A DNA stretch of 64,000 nt, from contig CAZIXE010000011.1 of NCBI GenBank assembly GCA_964543235.1, positions 15,125 to 79,124 on the forward strand. The letters are read 5' to 3'. The notes below the pieces were generated by a model, which was given only the letters and a program-made list of their open reading frames with translations, searched no databases and was not told the DNA's origin. A program made the position numbers and the translations under genes. This DNA is from JANMMJ01 sp964543235. GTDB lineage: Bacteria > Pseudomonadota > Alphaproteobacteria > Rhizobiales > Aestuariivirgaceae. Positions within the stretch are counted from its first letter, which is position 1; each line of letters begins with the position of its first letter. Of this stretch, positions 9,657 through 18,262 are shown piece after piece.

Positions 9657-10456
9657 GCGGCCTGGGAAACCTCGGCGGGGCGTGTGGCCTTGCTGAACAG
9701 CCGGAAGAAGTTCTCGGTCGTCTGCCGGGCCATCTCGGCTATCGGGATACCCTTGACTGCCGCCAGTTGTTCGAGCGTCTTCACCACGTAGGCCGGTTCA
9801 TTGACCTTGCCGCGAAACGGTACCGGGGCGAGATAGGGTGCATCGGTCTCCACCAGCAGCCGTTCGAGCGGGATACTGGCCGCCGTTTCCCGCAGTTCAG
9901 GGGCGTTTTTGTAGGTGAGGATTCCCGAAAATGATACATAGGCCCCGAGCGCGAGGCCGCGGTGCGCCAGTTCGGCACGGGATGTGAAACAATGAAGAAG
10001 GGGCCGGAATGGCCCCTCGGCCATTTCCTCTTCGAGGATACGAGCGGTGTCGGCCTCGGCTTCGCGGCTGTGGATCACCAGCGGCAGGCCCGTCTCGCGG
10101 GCCGCGGCAATATGGATCCGGAACCCCTGCTCCTGCGCCGCGCGCGGGCTCAGATCATAATGATAGTCGAGCCCGGCCTCGCCGATGCCGACCACCCTTG
10201 GATGCTGGGCCAGGGCAACCAGATCCGCCGCTGTCACATCGAGTTCCTCATGAGCATTATGCGGGTGCGTGCCGACCGTGCACCACACCTCTTGATATTG
10301 CTCGGCGAGGCGCAGGATTCGTTCGAACCTGCGCACCCGGGTGCCGATCGATACCACGAGCCGGACGTCATTCTCCCGCGCCCGTGACAGGACGCCATCG
10401 ATATCATGGGCGAGACCGTCATAGTCGAGATGGCAGTGGCTATCGATGACAAACAT
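9653..10456 (-). CDS. TatD family metal-dependent deoxyribonuclease
   Basis: TatD/YcfH-type hydrolase of 267 aa with a TIM-barrel metal site. It begins MFVIDSHCHLDYDGL, with the DSHCHLD metal-binding motif at residues 5-11. Further conserved blocks are GIGEAGLDYHYD, VIHSREAEADT, LHCFTSRAELA and LVETDAPYLAP. TatD proteins have 3'-5' exonuclease activity on DNA and RNA. The ATG at 10456 overlaps the metG stop by one base, and a GTG one codon earlier is possible. It is part of the conserved tmk-holB-metG-tatD-MBL run, which suggests one transcript. Confidence 0.94.
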   Translation of the reverse strand: MFVIDSHCHLDYDGLAHDIDGVLSRARENDVRLVVSIGTRVRRFERILRLAEQYQEVWCTVGTHPHNAHEELDVTAADLVALAQHPRVVGIGEAGLDYHYDLSPRAAQEQGFRIHIAAARETGLPLVIHSREAEADTARILEEEMAEGPFRPLLHCFTSRAELAHRGLALGAYVSFSGILTYKNAPELRETAASIPLERLLVETDAPYLAPVPFRGKVNEPAYVVKTLEQLAAVKGIPIAEMARQTTENFFRLFSKATRPAEVSQAA

Positions 10457-11991
10457 CACGACGCCCCTGCCTCCGCGGCCACGTAGCGTGGAAAGACCGG
10501 CGCCGGTGGCGGCAGGACTGTCCCGCTGGCGAGACCGGCGTCGAGGTCGGCAAATCGCCGCGATCCCGGCGCGACGGCAAGCAGGTCGAGGAGGCGCGCA
10601 GCCGCGCCCGGCACGTAGGGCTGGACGAGGATTCCAATCCGCCGCAGCAGCTCGGCCGTGACATAGAGCACGGTGGCCATCCGCGCCGGGTCGGTCTTCC
10701 TGAGCGCCCAGGGCTCCTGGGCCGCGAAATAGCGATTCGCGTCGGCAACCACCTTCCAGACGGCATCAAGCGCCCGGTTGATCGCCTGGACATCATGATG
10801 CGCCCGCATTTCCGGCAACAGCGCCTTGGCAGCCGCAAGGATGGCGGCATCTTCGGCGCTCAGCGGTCCGCAGACGGGAATTTTGCCGTCGCAGTTCCTG
10901 GCAATCATGGACAAGGAGCGCTGCGCCAGGTTGCCGAGATCGTTCGCGAGGTCGGCATTGATGCGTGCCACGATGGCCTCGTGACTGTAATTGCCGTCCT
11001 GGCCGAAGGGCACCTCACGCAAAAAGAAATAGCGGACCTGGTCAACGCCATATTCGTGCACGAGTTCGGCCGGCGACACCACATTGCCGACAGACTTTGA
11101 CATCTTCTCGCCGCGATTGAACAGAAAGCCATGGCCGTAGACCCGCTTGGGCAGAGGGAGTCCGGCGCTCATCAGGAATGCCGGCCAATAGACGGCGTGG
11201 AAGCGGACGATGTCCTTGCCGATGATGTGGACATCGGCGGGCCAATACTTCTCGCGCCCCGGCGTGCGGGTGGCTGAATAGTAGTTGGTCAGGGCGTCAA
11301 CCCAGACATACATGATATGGCCCGGTGCCTCCGGTACCGGGATTCCCCAGTCGAACGTGGTGCGCGAAACCGACAGGTCCTGCAATCCGCCCTTCACGAA
11401 GCTCAGCACCTCGTTGCGCCGTTCCGGCGGACCGATAAAGTCGGGGTGGTCGGCATAATGCTTGAGCAGCCGGTCCTGGTAGGCGGACAGCCGGAAAAAA
11501 TAGCTTTCCTCCTCGACCCATTCGACCGGTGTGCCGGTCTTGCTCGAGTACTTGCCGCCGTCGCGGTCCTCGATCTCATCTTCGCCGTAATAGGCCTCGT
11601 CCCGGACCGAATACCAGCCGGCATACTTGGACAGATAGATGTCGCCCGCCGCCACCATCTTCTGCCACAGGTCCACGACCGTCTGCTTGTGCCGGGCTTC
11701 CGTGGTACGGATGAAATCGTCATTCGAGCAGCCGACATCCACGACCATCCGGCGGAACAGCGGCGTCATCTCTTCAACGAACTGGGCTGCCGTCTTGCCC
11801 TGCCTGGCTGCGGTCTGCTGGATTTTCTGGCCGTGTTCGTCCGTTCCCGTCAGGAAGAAGACATCAAAGCCGTCAAGCCGCTTGAAGCGGGCCAGTGCAT
11901 CAGTGGCCAGCGCCTCGTAGGCGTGGCCGATATGGGGCGCGCCATTCGGATAGGAGATGGCGGTCGTGATATAGAATCGCTTGTCGTCCAT
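10456..11991 (-). CDS. metG: Methionyl-tRNA synthetase, short form
   Basis: Class I aminoacyl-tRNA synthetase of 511 aa that charges tRNA-Met. The ATP-binding HIGH motif is HIGHAYE (20-26) and the KMSKS loop lies near residues 296-300 (GEKMSKSVGN). The connective-peptide knuckle (YAGWYSVRDEAYY) has no CxxC pairs, so this is the zinc-free short form, and the C-terminal EMAP-like tRNA-binding domain of the E. coli enzyme is absent. Both traits are usual in alphaproteobacteria and mitochondria. It starts with ATG 21 bp after holB. Confidence 0.97.
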   Translation of the reverse strand: MDDKRFYITTAISYPNGAPHIGHAYEALATDALARFKRLDGFDVFFLTGTDEHGQKIQQTAARQGKTAAQFVEEMTPLFRRMVVDVGCSNDDFIRTTEARHKQTVVDLWQKMVAAGDIYLSKYAGWYSVRDEAYYGEDEIEDRDGGKYSSKTGTPVEWVEEESYFFRLSAYQDRLLKHYADHPDFIGPPERRNEVLSFVKGGLQDLSVSRTTFDWGIPVPEAPGHIMYVWVDALTNYYSATRTPGREKYWPADVHIIGKDIVRFHAVYWPAFLMSAGLPLPKRVYGHGFLFNRGEKMSKSVGNVVSPAELVHEYGVDQVRYFFLREVPFGQDGNYSHEAIVARINADLANDLGNLAQRSLSMIARNCDGKIPVCGPLSAEDAAILAAAKALLPEMRAHHDVQAINRALDAVWKVVADANRYFAAQEPWALRKTDPARMATVLYVTAELLRRIGILVQPYVPGAAARLLDLLAVAPGSRRFADLDAGLASGTVLPPPAPVFPRYVAAEAGAS

Positions 11992-12012
11992 GCACCGGCT
12001 GCTTGCGGAGAA

Positions 12013-13044
12013 CTACGCCGCTTTCAGGGCCTGATCGAGGGCGCTGAGCGCCTCGAGGACCGCCTGGCGGCGGTCGAGGTTTAGGGCATTTGTCAGCCGA
12101 ATGGAATGCCCGGTTTCGATGAAGGTTTGTGCAAGCGCGCCGCCCGTGCCGGTGATGGCGCGCAGCCTTGCCTGCCGCGCGGTCCAATCCTGCAGCAATT
12201 CGCAGAAGATGTCGAAGTCCTCGCGGCTGGCGCGGCCGCCGAACCGGTCGGCAATCCTGATCCGCTGGGCGATTTCCAGCCGCCCGCGCCCGAGATTTTC
12301 CAGGATTTGAGCGAAAGCCGCCGCCCCCGCCGAGTCGAGCAGTTCAAGGGCCCGGCCCGGGCTTCCGCCTGACAGTTTCACGGCCTGGGCCAGCGCCATG
12401 CCGTCGCTCTCCGGTGCGATTTCCCGCACCACCGCCTCAGTATCCTCCACCGACAGGGGCTGCAGGTCGAGCCGGATGCAGCGCGACCTGATGGTGGGCA
12501 ACAGCCGCCCCGGCTGGTGGCTCACCAGAATAAACAGGCTTCGGGCGGGCGGCTCCTCAAGCGTCTTGAGCAGGGCATTGGCCGATTCGCTGTTGAGATC
12601 GTCGGCAGTATCGACGATGCAGACCCGCCAGCCCCCCTCGCCCGCTGTCCTGGCGAAGAAACCGGCCACCTCGCGGGCGCCAGCTGCGCTGATTTCCGTC
12701 TTGAGCCGCTTGTTCCTGTCGTCCCATTGCCGTTCGATCACCAGGAGATCGGGATGGCCGCCCGCTGCCACACGCCGCGACACCGGTGCTTCAGGATCTA
12801 CGGCGAGCGTCGTTGCCGCGCCAGGCACCGCGGATTCGGGATGGCTCAACATGTAGCGCGCCAACCGGAAAGCCAATGTCGCCTTGCCGATGCCGCGCGG
12901 TCCGGCAAGGAGCCAGGCGTGATGCATCTTGCCCGAAGCCATGGCCTTGAGCAGCCGCGCTTCAGCCGTGGCATGGCCGCGCAGCGAATACCGGCGACGT
13001 GGGCCGGCGGACCCGTCGCGGACCTCGGTAAGGGACTCGGCCAT
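12013..13044 (-). CDS. holB: DNA polymerase III delta' subunit
   Basis: Clamp-loader subunit of about 343 aa. The Walker A-like segment is AGPRGIGKATLAFRLAR (47-63), followed later by VDTADDLNSESANALLKTLEEPP and the SRC-containing IRSRCIRLDL, both diagnostic for delta'/gamma-type clamp loaders. It sits directly after tmk, the conserved tmk-holB order, and before metG. Start choice: the ATG at 13044 follows the tmk stop by two bases. A GTG at 13050 overlaps that stop and would add two residues, and either would couple translation to tmk. Confidence 0.94.
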   Translation of the reverse strand: MAESLTEVRDGSAGPRRRYSLRGHATAEARLLKAMASGKMHHAWLLAGPRGIGKATLAFRLARYMLSHPESAVPGAATTLAVDPEAPVSRRVAAGGHPDLLVIERQWDDRNKRLKTEISAAGAREVAGFFARTAGEGGWRVCIVDTADDLNSESANALLKTLEEPPARSLFILVSHQPGRLLPTIRSRCIRLDLQPLSVEDTEAVVREIAPESDGMALAQAVKLSGGSPGRALELLDSAGAAAFAQILENLGRGRLEIAQRIRIADRFGGRASREDFDIFCELLQDWTARQARLRAITGTGGALAQTFIETGHSIRLTNALNLDRRQAVLEALSALDQALKAA

Positions 13045-13046
13045 GG

Positions 13047-13670
13047 TCACAACACGGCCCGCACATGCCGTTCGATCTGCTGTGCCACATCCTCAATGGA
13101 GCCTCCGGCATCGATCTGCCGGCAGCGGGCAGGTTCGGATTGGGCAATCAGCAGGAAGCCCTCGCGCAGCCGCTTGTGAAAGGCAAGCCCCTTGCGTTCA
13201 AAGCGGTCCTCCGCTTCACCGGCGCGGCCATCGGTCCGGCGCAGCCCGACGCGTGGGTCGAGGTCGAGGATCAGTGTCAGGCGCGGCCGCGTCGTGCCGA
13301 CAATGCAACGCTCGAGGGCATCGATCAGTGCCATCGGACAGCCGCCGGCATAGCCCTGGTAGGCGCGGGTCGAGTCCATGAAGCGGTCGCACAGCACGAT
13401 GGCACCGCGGGCCAGGGCCGGCCTGATGGTTTCGTGCAGGTGATTGTCACGTGCGGCATAGTTGAGCAGCGCCTCGGCTTCCGCCGTCCACCGCCCGGTC
13501 TCGCCGGACACCAGCAGGGCGCGGAGCGATTCGGCACCGGGCGAGCCACCCGGCTCACGGGTGGTGACCACGTCGCGGCCCTCGGCCAGCAACCGATCGG
13601 CCAGCAGCTTGACCTGGGTTGACTTGCCGCCGCCCTCGCCGCCTTCGAATGTCACGAAAATGCCTGTCAC
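13047..13670 (-). CDS. tmk: Thymidylate kinase
   Basis: dTMP kinase of about 207 aa. The P-loop is FEGGEGGGKST (8-18), the thymidine-binding region includes TREPGGSPGAE, and the DR motif is LCDRFMDSTRAYQGY. It phosphorylates dTMP to dTDP for DNA synthesis. Start: no ATG is available. The GTG at 13670 gives the family-like N-terminus (M/V)TGIFVTFEGG; a TTG at 13682 would add four residues and overlap the end of dacF. It is co-directional with dacF upstream and holB downstream, with overlapping ends. Confidence 0.95.
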   Translation of the reverse strand: MTGIFVTFEGGEGGGKSTQVKLLADRLLAEGRDVVTTREPGGSPGAESLRALLVSGETGRWTAEAEALLNYAARDNHLHETIRPALARGAIVLCDRFMDSTRAYQGYAGGCPMALIDALERCIVGTTRPRLTLILDLDPRVGLRRTDGRAGEAEDRFERKGLAFHKRLREGFLLIAQSEPARCRQIDAGGSIEDVAQQIERHVRAVL

Positions 13671-13671
13671 T

Positions 13672-14826
13672 TCAGCCGCCAAAGGCCATGATCAGAATGC
13701 TGTCGAACGCCTTGCGCCACATGTTGCCGGTGGCCTCAACCTGTCCAGAAGTCAGCACCGGAATCTCGGAGATTACCTGCCCGTCGGCGGCAAAGCGAAC
13801 ATAGCCCACCTTCTCGCCGGATCTCACCGGCGCCATCAGCGGCCCGGTATAGTGCAGCTGGATTTCCAGCCTTGCCTGTTCGTCAGGTGACAGCATCAGC
13901 CGCACGTCCTCCTGGGTCACGAGATCAACCCAGTTCGCGGTGCCGCCCCATACCCGGGCCCGCCCCACCCGATCACCGGCCGCATAGGCATTGACCAGCT
14001 TGAATTGCCGGAACCCCCAGTCGAGCAGCTTCTGCGCCTCCTGGCGGCGGTCCTTGAGCGAGCTCAGGCCCGCGATCACCATGATCAGCCGGCGGCCCTC
14101 ACGCACGGCCGAGCCCACGAGTCCGTAACCGGCCTCCTTCGTGTAGCCGGTTTTCATACCGTCGGCCCCAGGATAGTCGGCCAGCAGCGGGTTGCGGTTC
14201 TGCTGCCTGATCTTGTTCCAGGTGAACTCCGGCTGGCTGTAATAAACATAGTACTCCGGGAAATTCTCGATAATGTATTTGGCGAGCGTCGCCAGTTCGC
14301 GCACGCTCATCTTGTGTTCGGGATCGGGCAGGCCAGTAGCGTTGCGGAACACGGCACTCTTCAACCCAAGCTCACGGGCGCGGGCCGTCATGCGCTGGGC
14401 GAAGGCCTCTTCCGATCCTGCCATTCCCTCGGCAATGGCAATACAGGCGTCATTCGCTGACTGGATGACAACTCCCTGAATCAGGTCCCTCAACTTTACG
14501 CGCGAATTGAGCTCGGCGTACATGGTCGAACCTCCCGACGCGGCGCCTCCCCGGCGCCAGGCGTTTTCGGTGATCAGGAACTCCTGGTCGAGCGTCAATG
14601 AACCGGATTTGAGGCCCTCGAAGACCATGATCATCGTCATGAGCTTGCTCATGCTCGCCGGCGGGACCGGCTCGTCGGCGTTTTTCTCGAAGAACAGCTT
14701 GCCGGATCTCGCATCGATCAGAATCGCGTTTCGGGCGAGGGTTTCGAAACTCGTCTGCTGGGCTGCCGCGGGCAGGCCCATTGTGAGGAGAACGAGTGCG
14801 AAAAGGAATGAAGCAGCGCCGCGCAT
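13672..14826 (-). CDS. dacF: D-alanyl-D-alanine carboxypeptidase (DacF/PBP5-like)
   Basis: Periplasmic low-molecular-weight penicillin-binding protein of 384 aa that trims the terminal D-Ala of peptidoglycan stem peptides. The signal peptide spans about residues 1-23 (AASFLFALVLLTMGLPAAAQQ). The catalytic triad motifs are complete: SMSK (58-61), SAN (123-125) and KTG (225-227). A C-terminal PBP5-type domain follows. The ATG at 14826 is chosen because it starts the signal peptide directly; an upstream start at 14862 would place charged and proline-rich residues before it. It is followed closely by tmk and preceded by rlpA on the same strand. Confidence 0.95.
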   Translation of the reverse strand: MRGAASFLFALVLLTMGLPAAAQQTSFETLARNAILIDARSGKLFFEKNADEPVPPASMSKLMTMIMVFEGLKSGSLTLDQEFLITENAWRRGGAASGGSTMYAELNSRVKLRDLIQGVVIQSANDACIAIAEGMAGSEEAFAQRMTARARELGLKSAVFRNATGLPDPEHKMSVRELATLAKYIIENFPEYYVYYSQPEFTWNKIRQQNRNPLLADYPGADGMKTGYTKEAGYGLVGSAVREGRRLIMVIAGLSSLKDRRQEAQKLLDWGFRQFKLVNAYAAGDRVGRARVWGGTANWVDLVTQEDVRLMLSPDEQARLEIQLHYTGPLMAPVRSGEKVGYVRFAADGQVISEIPVLTSGQVEATGNMWRKAFDSILIMAFGG

Positions 14827-14888
14827 GCCCGGCAGAGTAATGACGGGCAATGGCGAAATCAACTCGTGGCGAAGCGGCCGGACAGGTG

Positions 14889-15887
14889 TCAGAGATAGCT
14901 CTGGGCAACGATCACGCGTGCATCGCTGTGGCCCGAATGCACGACATGCTGGAGCGCCGCGCCCGCCTGCTCGGCACTGGCGATCGGTCCCAGGCGTACC
15001 CGGTAGACCATGCCTTGCGAGCCCTCGAGCGGCATGATCTGGACCGGCCCGACGGCCGCCAGTTCGGCGCGCATGCGTTCGGCATTGGCGGCACTGGCGA
15101 AGGTCCCCACCTGGACGAAATATCCGCCGTCGACGGCGGCGATCCGGAACGGGACATTGGATGGCGGCGCAGGCTTCGATTGCGCCAGGATGATCGGCGC
15201 AGCGGCGACCGGTGGCGCAACGGGCAGAGCTGACTTCGGTGGAGGCGCCGCAGCGATGAGTGTCGGACTGCCGCTTCGTCCATCGGCCCTGGCAATCATG
15301 CTGCGCAAGGGCGTGCCGCGCACGAGTTCGCGGTTCATTGCCACCAGGTGCCGGCCGTCATCGTCGAGGGGCGCCGGCCCGATATACTGCACCCGGACTT
15401 TTGCCTTGCCCTGATTCTTGAAGCCAAGCGCATCGGCGGAGCGCCTGGAAAGATCGATGATCCGTGTACCGACGAATGGGCCGCGGTCGTTGATTCGCAC
15501 GATGACTTGCCGGCCGTTCTCCAGATTGGTAACCTTGGCATAGCTCGGCAGCGGCAGCGTTGCATGCGCTGCGGTCAGTTCATTCATGTCGAACCACTCG
15601 CCGTTCGATGTCTGGCGGCGATGAAACTGCGGCCCGTACCAGGAGGCAATGCCGGTCTTGTCATAGTCCGAGTCCTCCTTCGGCGTGAACCACCGCCCGG
15701 CCACCTGATAGGGTTTGCCGACATGGTAACGGCCCCCGCCTTTTGGCAATGGTCCCGTGCCCTTGTAGTAAGGGCTACCCTTGCCCGCGAAGGGATCGAG
15801 GGAGGCCGATTTCTTTGAACTGGAACAGCCCGCCAGCAGCAGGCCCGACAAGATGGCAACAACGGCAACAGCAAACGAACGGCGCAT
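14889..15887 (-). CDS. rlpA: Septal-ring lytic transglycosylase-type lipoprotein RlpA with SPOR domain
   Basis: Envelope lipoprotein of 332 aa. The lipobox is LLAGC with the lipidated Cys at 21. A double-psi beta-barrel domain follows: GIASWYGPQFHRRQTSNGE (79-97), AAHATLPLPSYAKVTNLENG and RINDRGPFVGTRIIDLS, where D134 corresponds to the conserved catalytic Asp. A C-terminal SPOR domain (GGYFVQVGTFASAANAERM) should bind denuded septal peptidoglycan. In Pseudomonas RlpA cleaves such glycan strands. ATG 15887 is preferred over the GTG at 15893. A GTTAACCAT-like CtrA half-site lies about 80 bp upstream. Confidence 0.93.
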   Translation of the reverse strand: MRRSFAVAVVAILSGLLLAGCSSSKKSASLDPFAGKGSPYYKGTGPLPKGGGRYHVGKPYQVAGRWFTPKEDSDYDKTGIASWYGPQFHRRQTSNGEWFDMNELTAAHATLPLPSYAKVTNLENGRQVIVRINDRGPFVGTRIIDLSRRSADALGFKNQGKAKVRVQYIGPAPLDDDGRHLVAMNRELVRGTPLRSMIARADGRSGSPTLIAAAPPPKSALPVAPPVAAAPIILAQSKPAPPSNVPFRIAAVDGGYFVQVGTFASAANAERMRAELAAVGPVQIMPLEGSQGMVYRVRLGPIASAEQAGAALQHVVHSGHSDARVIVAQSYL

Positions 15888-15967
15888 CCCCACTCACCCG
15901 ACCTTTGGGCCCCCCGACCCATATCGGGTGTTGTCGCCGCGCCACGGTAAATACCGCGTTCAGAACC

Positions 15968-15975
15968 ATGGTTAA
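15968..15975 (-). promoter_or_regulatory. Possible CtrA half-site (TTAACCAT) upstream of rlpA
   Basis: Read on the minus strand this is TTAACCAT, the frequent half-site of the cell-cycle regulator CtrA. It lies about 80 bp before the start of rlpA, whose product acts at the division site. A second TTAA at the correct spacing is not present, so this is only suggestive. Confidence 0.3.
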
Positions 15976-15991
15976 CGGATGCTTGTGCCGC

Positions 15992-16903
15992 TCAGTTCGC
16001 CGACGAGTCGGACTTCACGGTGCCTGACGGTGCGGGAGCCTCCGCCGCGACATCGGAGCCGTCGGTCTTGGCGCCGGCGTTGGTGACCGCCTCGGCCGGC
16101 CGCTGCGCCTCGCCAGCCGCCGGTGGAGCGGCCTGAGCGTCGGCGGATGCGGCAGCCGCCTTGTCCGTTCCGGCATCCCCTGGCGCCTTGGCGAGAAGTG
16201 CGCTCAAGCGGTCGAAGTTCTCGCGCGCCCGTTCGTTGCCTTTGTCGATCGACTGGCGATAGAGGTCCAGTGCCTTTTGCTTGTCCTGGGCAACGCCCCA
16301 GCCCATCTCGTACATGCCGCCGAGATTATTGAGGCCCCAGTGATCGCCCTGCCTGGCGGCGCGCTCGAACAGCGTGAAGGCCTTCGCCAGATCGCGCTCG
16401 CCGTCCTTGGCGTTGAGATAGAGCATGCCGAGATTGTTATCGGCGGCAGCCAGCCCCGCCTCGCTGGCACGCGTGTACCAGAGCTTTGCGTTTTCGAGGT
16501 CCTTCTGCACACCGACGCCGTTCTGGTAACAGTAACCGAGCCAGTTCTGTGCTTCGGCATGCCCCTGCCTGGCCGCACCCTCATAGAGACGGAACGCGCT
16601 CTCCGGACTCTTCTTGAGCCCCGGCGGCCCTTCGTGGAGGAGCCGTCCCAGCCTGAACTGGGCCTCGAGGTTACCAAGCTCACCGGCCTTCTTGTACCAT
16701 TTGGATGCTTCGACGGGATTGCTTTCGGCGCCGGTGCCAGTCTCATAGGCCAGCGCTACGGCCATCATGGCCTCCTCGTCGCCGACCTTGGCCAGTTTCA
16801 GCTTCTTCTCGAAGGAGAGCGTGTCCAGCGTCTGGCCCATGGTGGGCGACAGGCCGGCAATGCCGATGCCGGCGGCAAGCAACAGGGGCGGCAAGAAACG
16901 CAT
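15992..16903 (-). CDS. Sel1-repeat (tetratricopeptide-like) exported protein
   Basis: 303-aa protein with an N-terminal signal peptide (MRFLPPLLLAAGIGIAGLSP) and at least five Sel1-like repeats between about residues 40 and 240. Typical repeat segments are AQFRLGRLLHEG, AQNWLGYCYQNG, ADNNLGMLYLNA and GLNNLGGMYEMG. The last 60 residues are rich in Ala, Pro and Asp and probably disordered. Sel1 repeats mediate protein-protein contacts, so a periplasmic scaffold role is likely but no partner is visible. Start: the ATG at 16903 has GGAG nine bases upstream and begins the signal peptide. It lies just downstream of the DUF2147 gene. Confidence 0.85.
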   Translation of the reverse strand: MRFLPPLLLAAGIGIAGLSPTMGQTLDTLSFEKKLKLAKVGDEEAMMAVALAYETGTGAESNPVEASKWYKKAGELGNLEAQFRLGRLLHEGPPGLKKSPESAFRLYEGAARQGHAEAQNWLGYCYQNGVGVQKDLENAKLWYTRASEAGLAAADNNLGMLYLNAKDGERDLAKAFTLFERAARQGDHWGLNNLGGMYEMGWGVAQDKQKALDLYRQSIDKGNERARENFDRLSALLAKAPGDAGTDKAAAASADAQAAPPAAGEAQRPAEAVTNAGAKTDGSDVAAEAPAPSGTVKSDSSAN

Positions 16904-16974
16904 AGATCGATACTCCACCTTCGAAAGCCCTGCTAAACCAGCAAAGGCGACACAATCCTGGCCTCCGTCGCTCT

Positions 16975-17391
16975 TCATTGCAGACGCTGGAATTCCTTGG
17001 TCTTGCAGAAGACAACGATGCAGCCCTTCACCTTCATGACGTCACCGTTGACCGTCATCTTCGCAGCATAGGTTCGCCCGTCATCAGGATTATAGATGGC
17101 GCCTTCCCAGTGCCCCTCCCCTGACGGCTGCATATCCTGCAGCAGCGACAGGCCGATCACGGGCCGCGAGCGTAGGGCGGGATTGGGGTTCTCCTTGTCA
17201 AGCTTGGGGTTGCCGTGCTTGTCGAGCGGCTTCTTGAGCGCGACAATCCTGCCGCAAAGCCCCTTGCCGCAGTTGCTAACCTTGACCGTCACCTTGCCGT
17301 CCGAAAGCCGCCAGAGACCGCTGGGATCGCCCGCCTGGGCCGGCAGGGCGGCGGTCAGCAGTACCGCAAACACTACAGGCGTTCTCAACAT
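16975..17391 (-). CDS. DUF2147 family exported protein
   Basis: Small secreted protein of 138 aa. Residues 1-20 form a signal peptide ending in LPAQAGDPSGLW. The DUF2147 pattern is seen in GLWRLSDGKVTVKVSNCGKGLCGRIV, GHWEGAIYNPDDGRTYAAKMTV and the ending MKVKGCIVVFCKTKEFQRL. The conserved cysteine pairs (SNCGKGLCG and GCIVVFC) suggest disulphides. The family function is unknown; a lipocalin-like fold has been proposed. The ATG at 17391 has a strong GGAGGGAAG ribosome site, which decides the start against an upstream in-frame codon at 17415. Confidence 0.88.
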   Translation of the reverse strand: MLRTPVVFAVLLTAALPAQAGDPSGLWRLSDGKVTVKVSNCGKGLCGRIVALKKPLDKHGNPKLDKENPNPALRSRPVIGLSLLQDMQPSGEGHWEGAIYNPDDGRTYAAKMTVNGDVMKVKGCIVVFCKTKEFQRLQ

Positions 17392-17492
17392 GCCCGATCT
17401 TCCCTCCATACCCAAGGCGTTCTCCGGTTGCGTTGCCGGTACGGAGAAGTTGGTCTAGATTCTGCTCCAAACCTCGACCCCGGAGTAAGCCA

Positions 17493-18260
17493 ATGAACAG
17501 AGTCGCGCCACTCAGAACTGGAGCAACGTTTGACACGGACGAATGGCAATTGCGTGTCGACCTTGCGGCGGCATTTCGATTGGCGGTCCGGCACGATTGG
17601 CACGAGGCGGTGGCCAACCACTTCAGTCTGGCAACCAATCCGGAGGGGACGACGTTCCTTATGAACCCCCGGTGGAAGCACTTCACCCGCATCCGGGCTT
17701 CGAACCTGCTGCACCTCGACGCCGATGACAGATCGACCATGAGCCGCAGCGACGCGCCGGATATCACGGCTTGGTGCCTGCATGGCCGCCTGCACAAGAA
17801 CCTGCCGCAGGCCCGCTGCATTCTGCATGTCCATCCGAAATACGCCACGGCCATCGCCTGTCTGCAGGACCCCGAGATCAAGCCGATCGACCAGACGACG
17901 GCGCGGTACTACAATCGGGTCGCCTATGATCTGGGATTCTCGGGAATGGCCAACTCCGAGGACGAGGGTGACCGGCTGGCCCGCCTGCTCGGTAACAAGA
18001 GCATCATGATGATGGGCAATCACGGCGTCCTGGTGACCGGCCTCACCGTGGCCGAGGCCTATGACCGGCTCTACTACCTCGAGCGCGCCTGCCAAACGCT
18101 GGTGCTCGCCTACGCGACTGGGCAACCGCTTCATGTCATGTCGCATGACGTGGCCGAACGGACCGCCCGCGAATGGGAGGAGTATGGCGGCCAGGACATC
18201 GCCCACTTCGAGGAGATGAAGCATGTCCTCGATGCTGAGGACCCGAGCTACGCTGAGTAG
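17493..18260 (+). CDS. Class II aldolase/adducin family protein
   Basis: 255-aa protein with the class II aldolase/adducin fold. Zinc-binding histidines are visible in LHVHPKYA (H112, H114) and probably in the later GNHGVLVTG segment. The region RHDWHEAVANHFSLA matches the N-terminal active-site helix. Family members are fuculose- or ribulose-phosphate aldolases and epimerases, or homologues of unknown role, and the substrate cannot be assigned. The start at 17493 has CGGAGTAAGCCA in front of it. The gene stands alone, divergent from the DUF2147 gene and convergent with the OmpA lipoprotein gene, with stops 2 bp apart. Confidence 0.85.
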   Translation: MNRVAPLRTGATFDTDEWQLRVDLAAAFRLAVRHDWHEAVANHFSLATNPEGTTFLMNPRWKHFTRIRASNLLHLDADDRSTMSRSDAPDITAWCLHGRLHKNLPQARCILHVHPKYATAIACLQDPEIKPIDQTTARYYNRVAYDLGFSGMANSEDEGDRLARLLGNKSIMMMGNHGVLVTGLTVAEAYDRLYYLERACQTLVLAYATGQPLHVMSHDVAERTAREWEEYGGQDIAHFEEMKHVLDAEDPSYAE

Positions 18261-18262
18261 TT

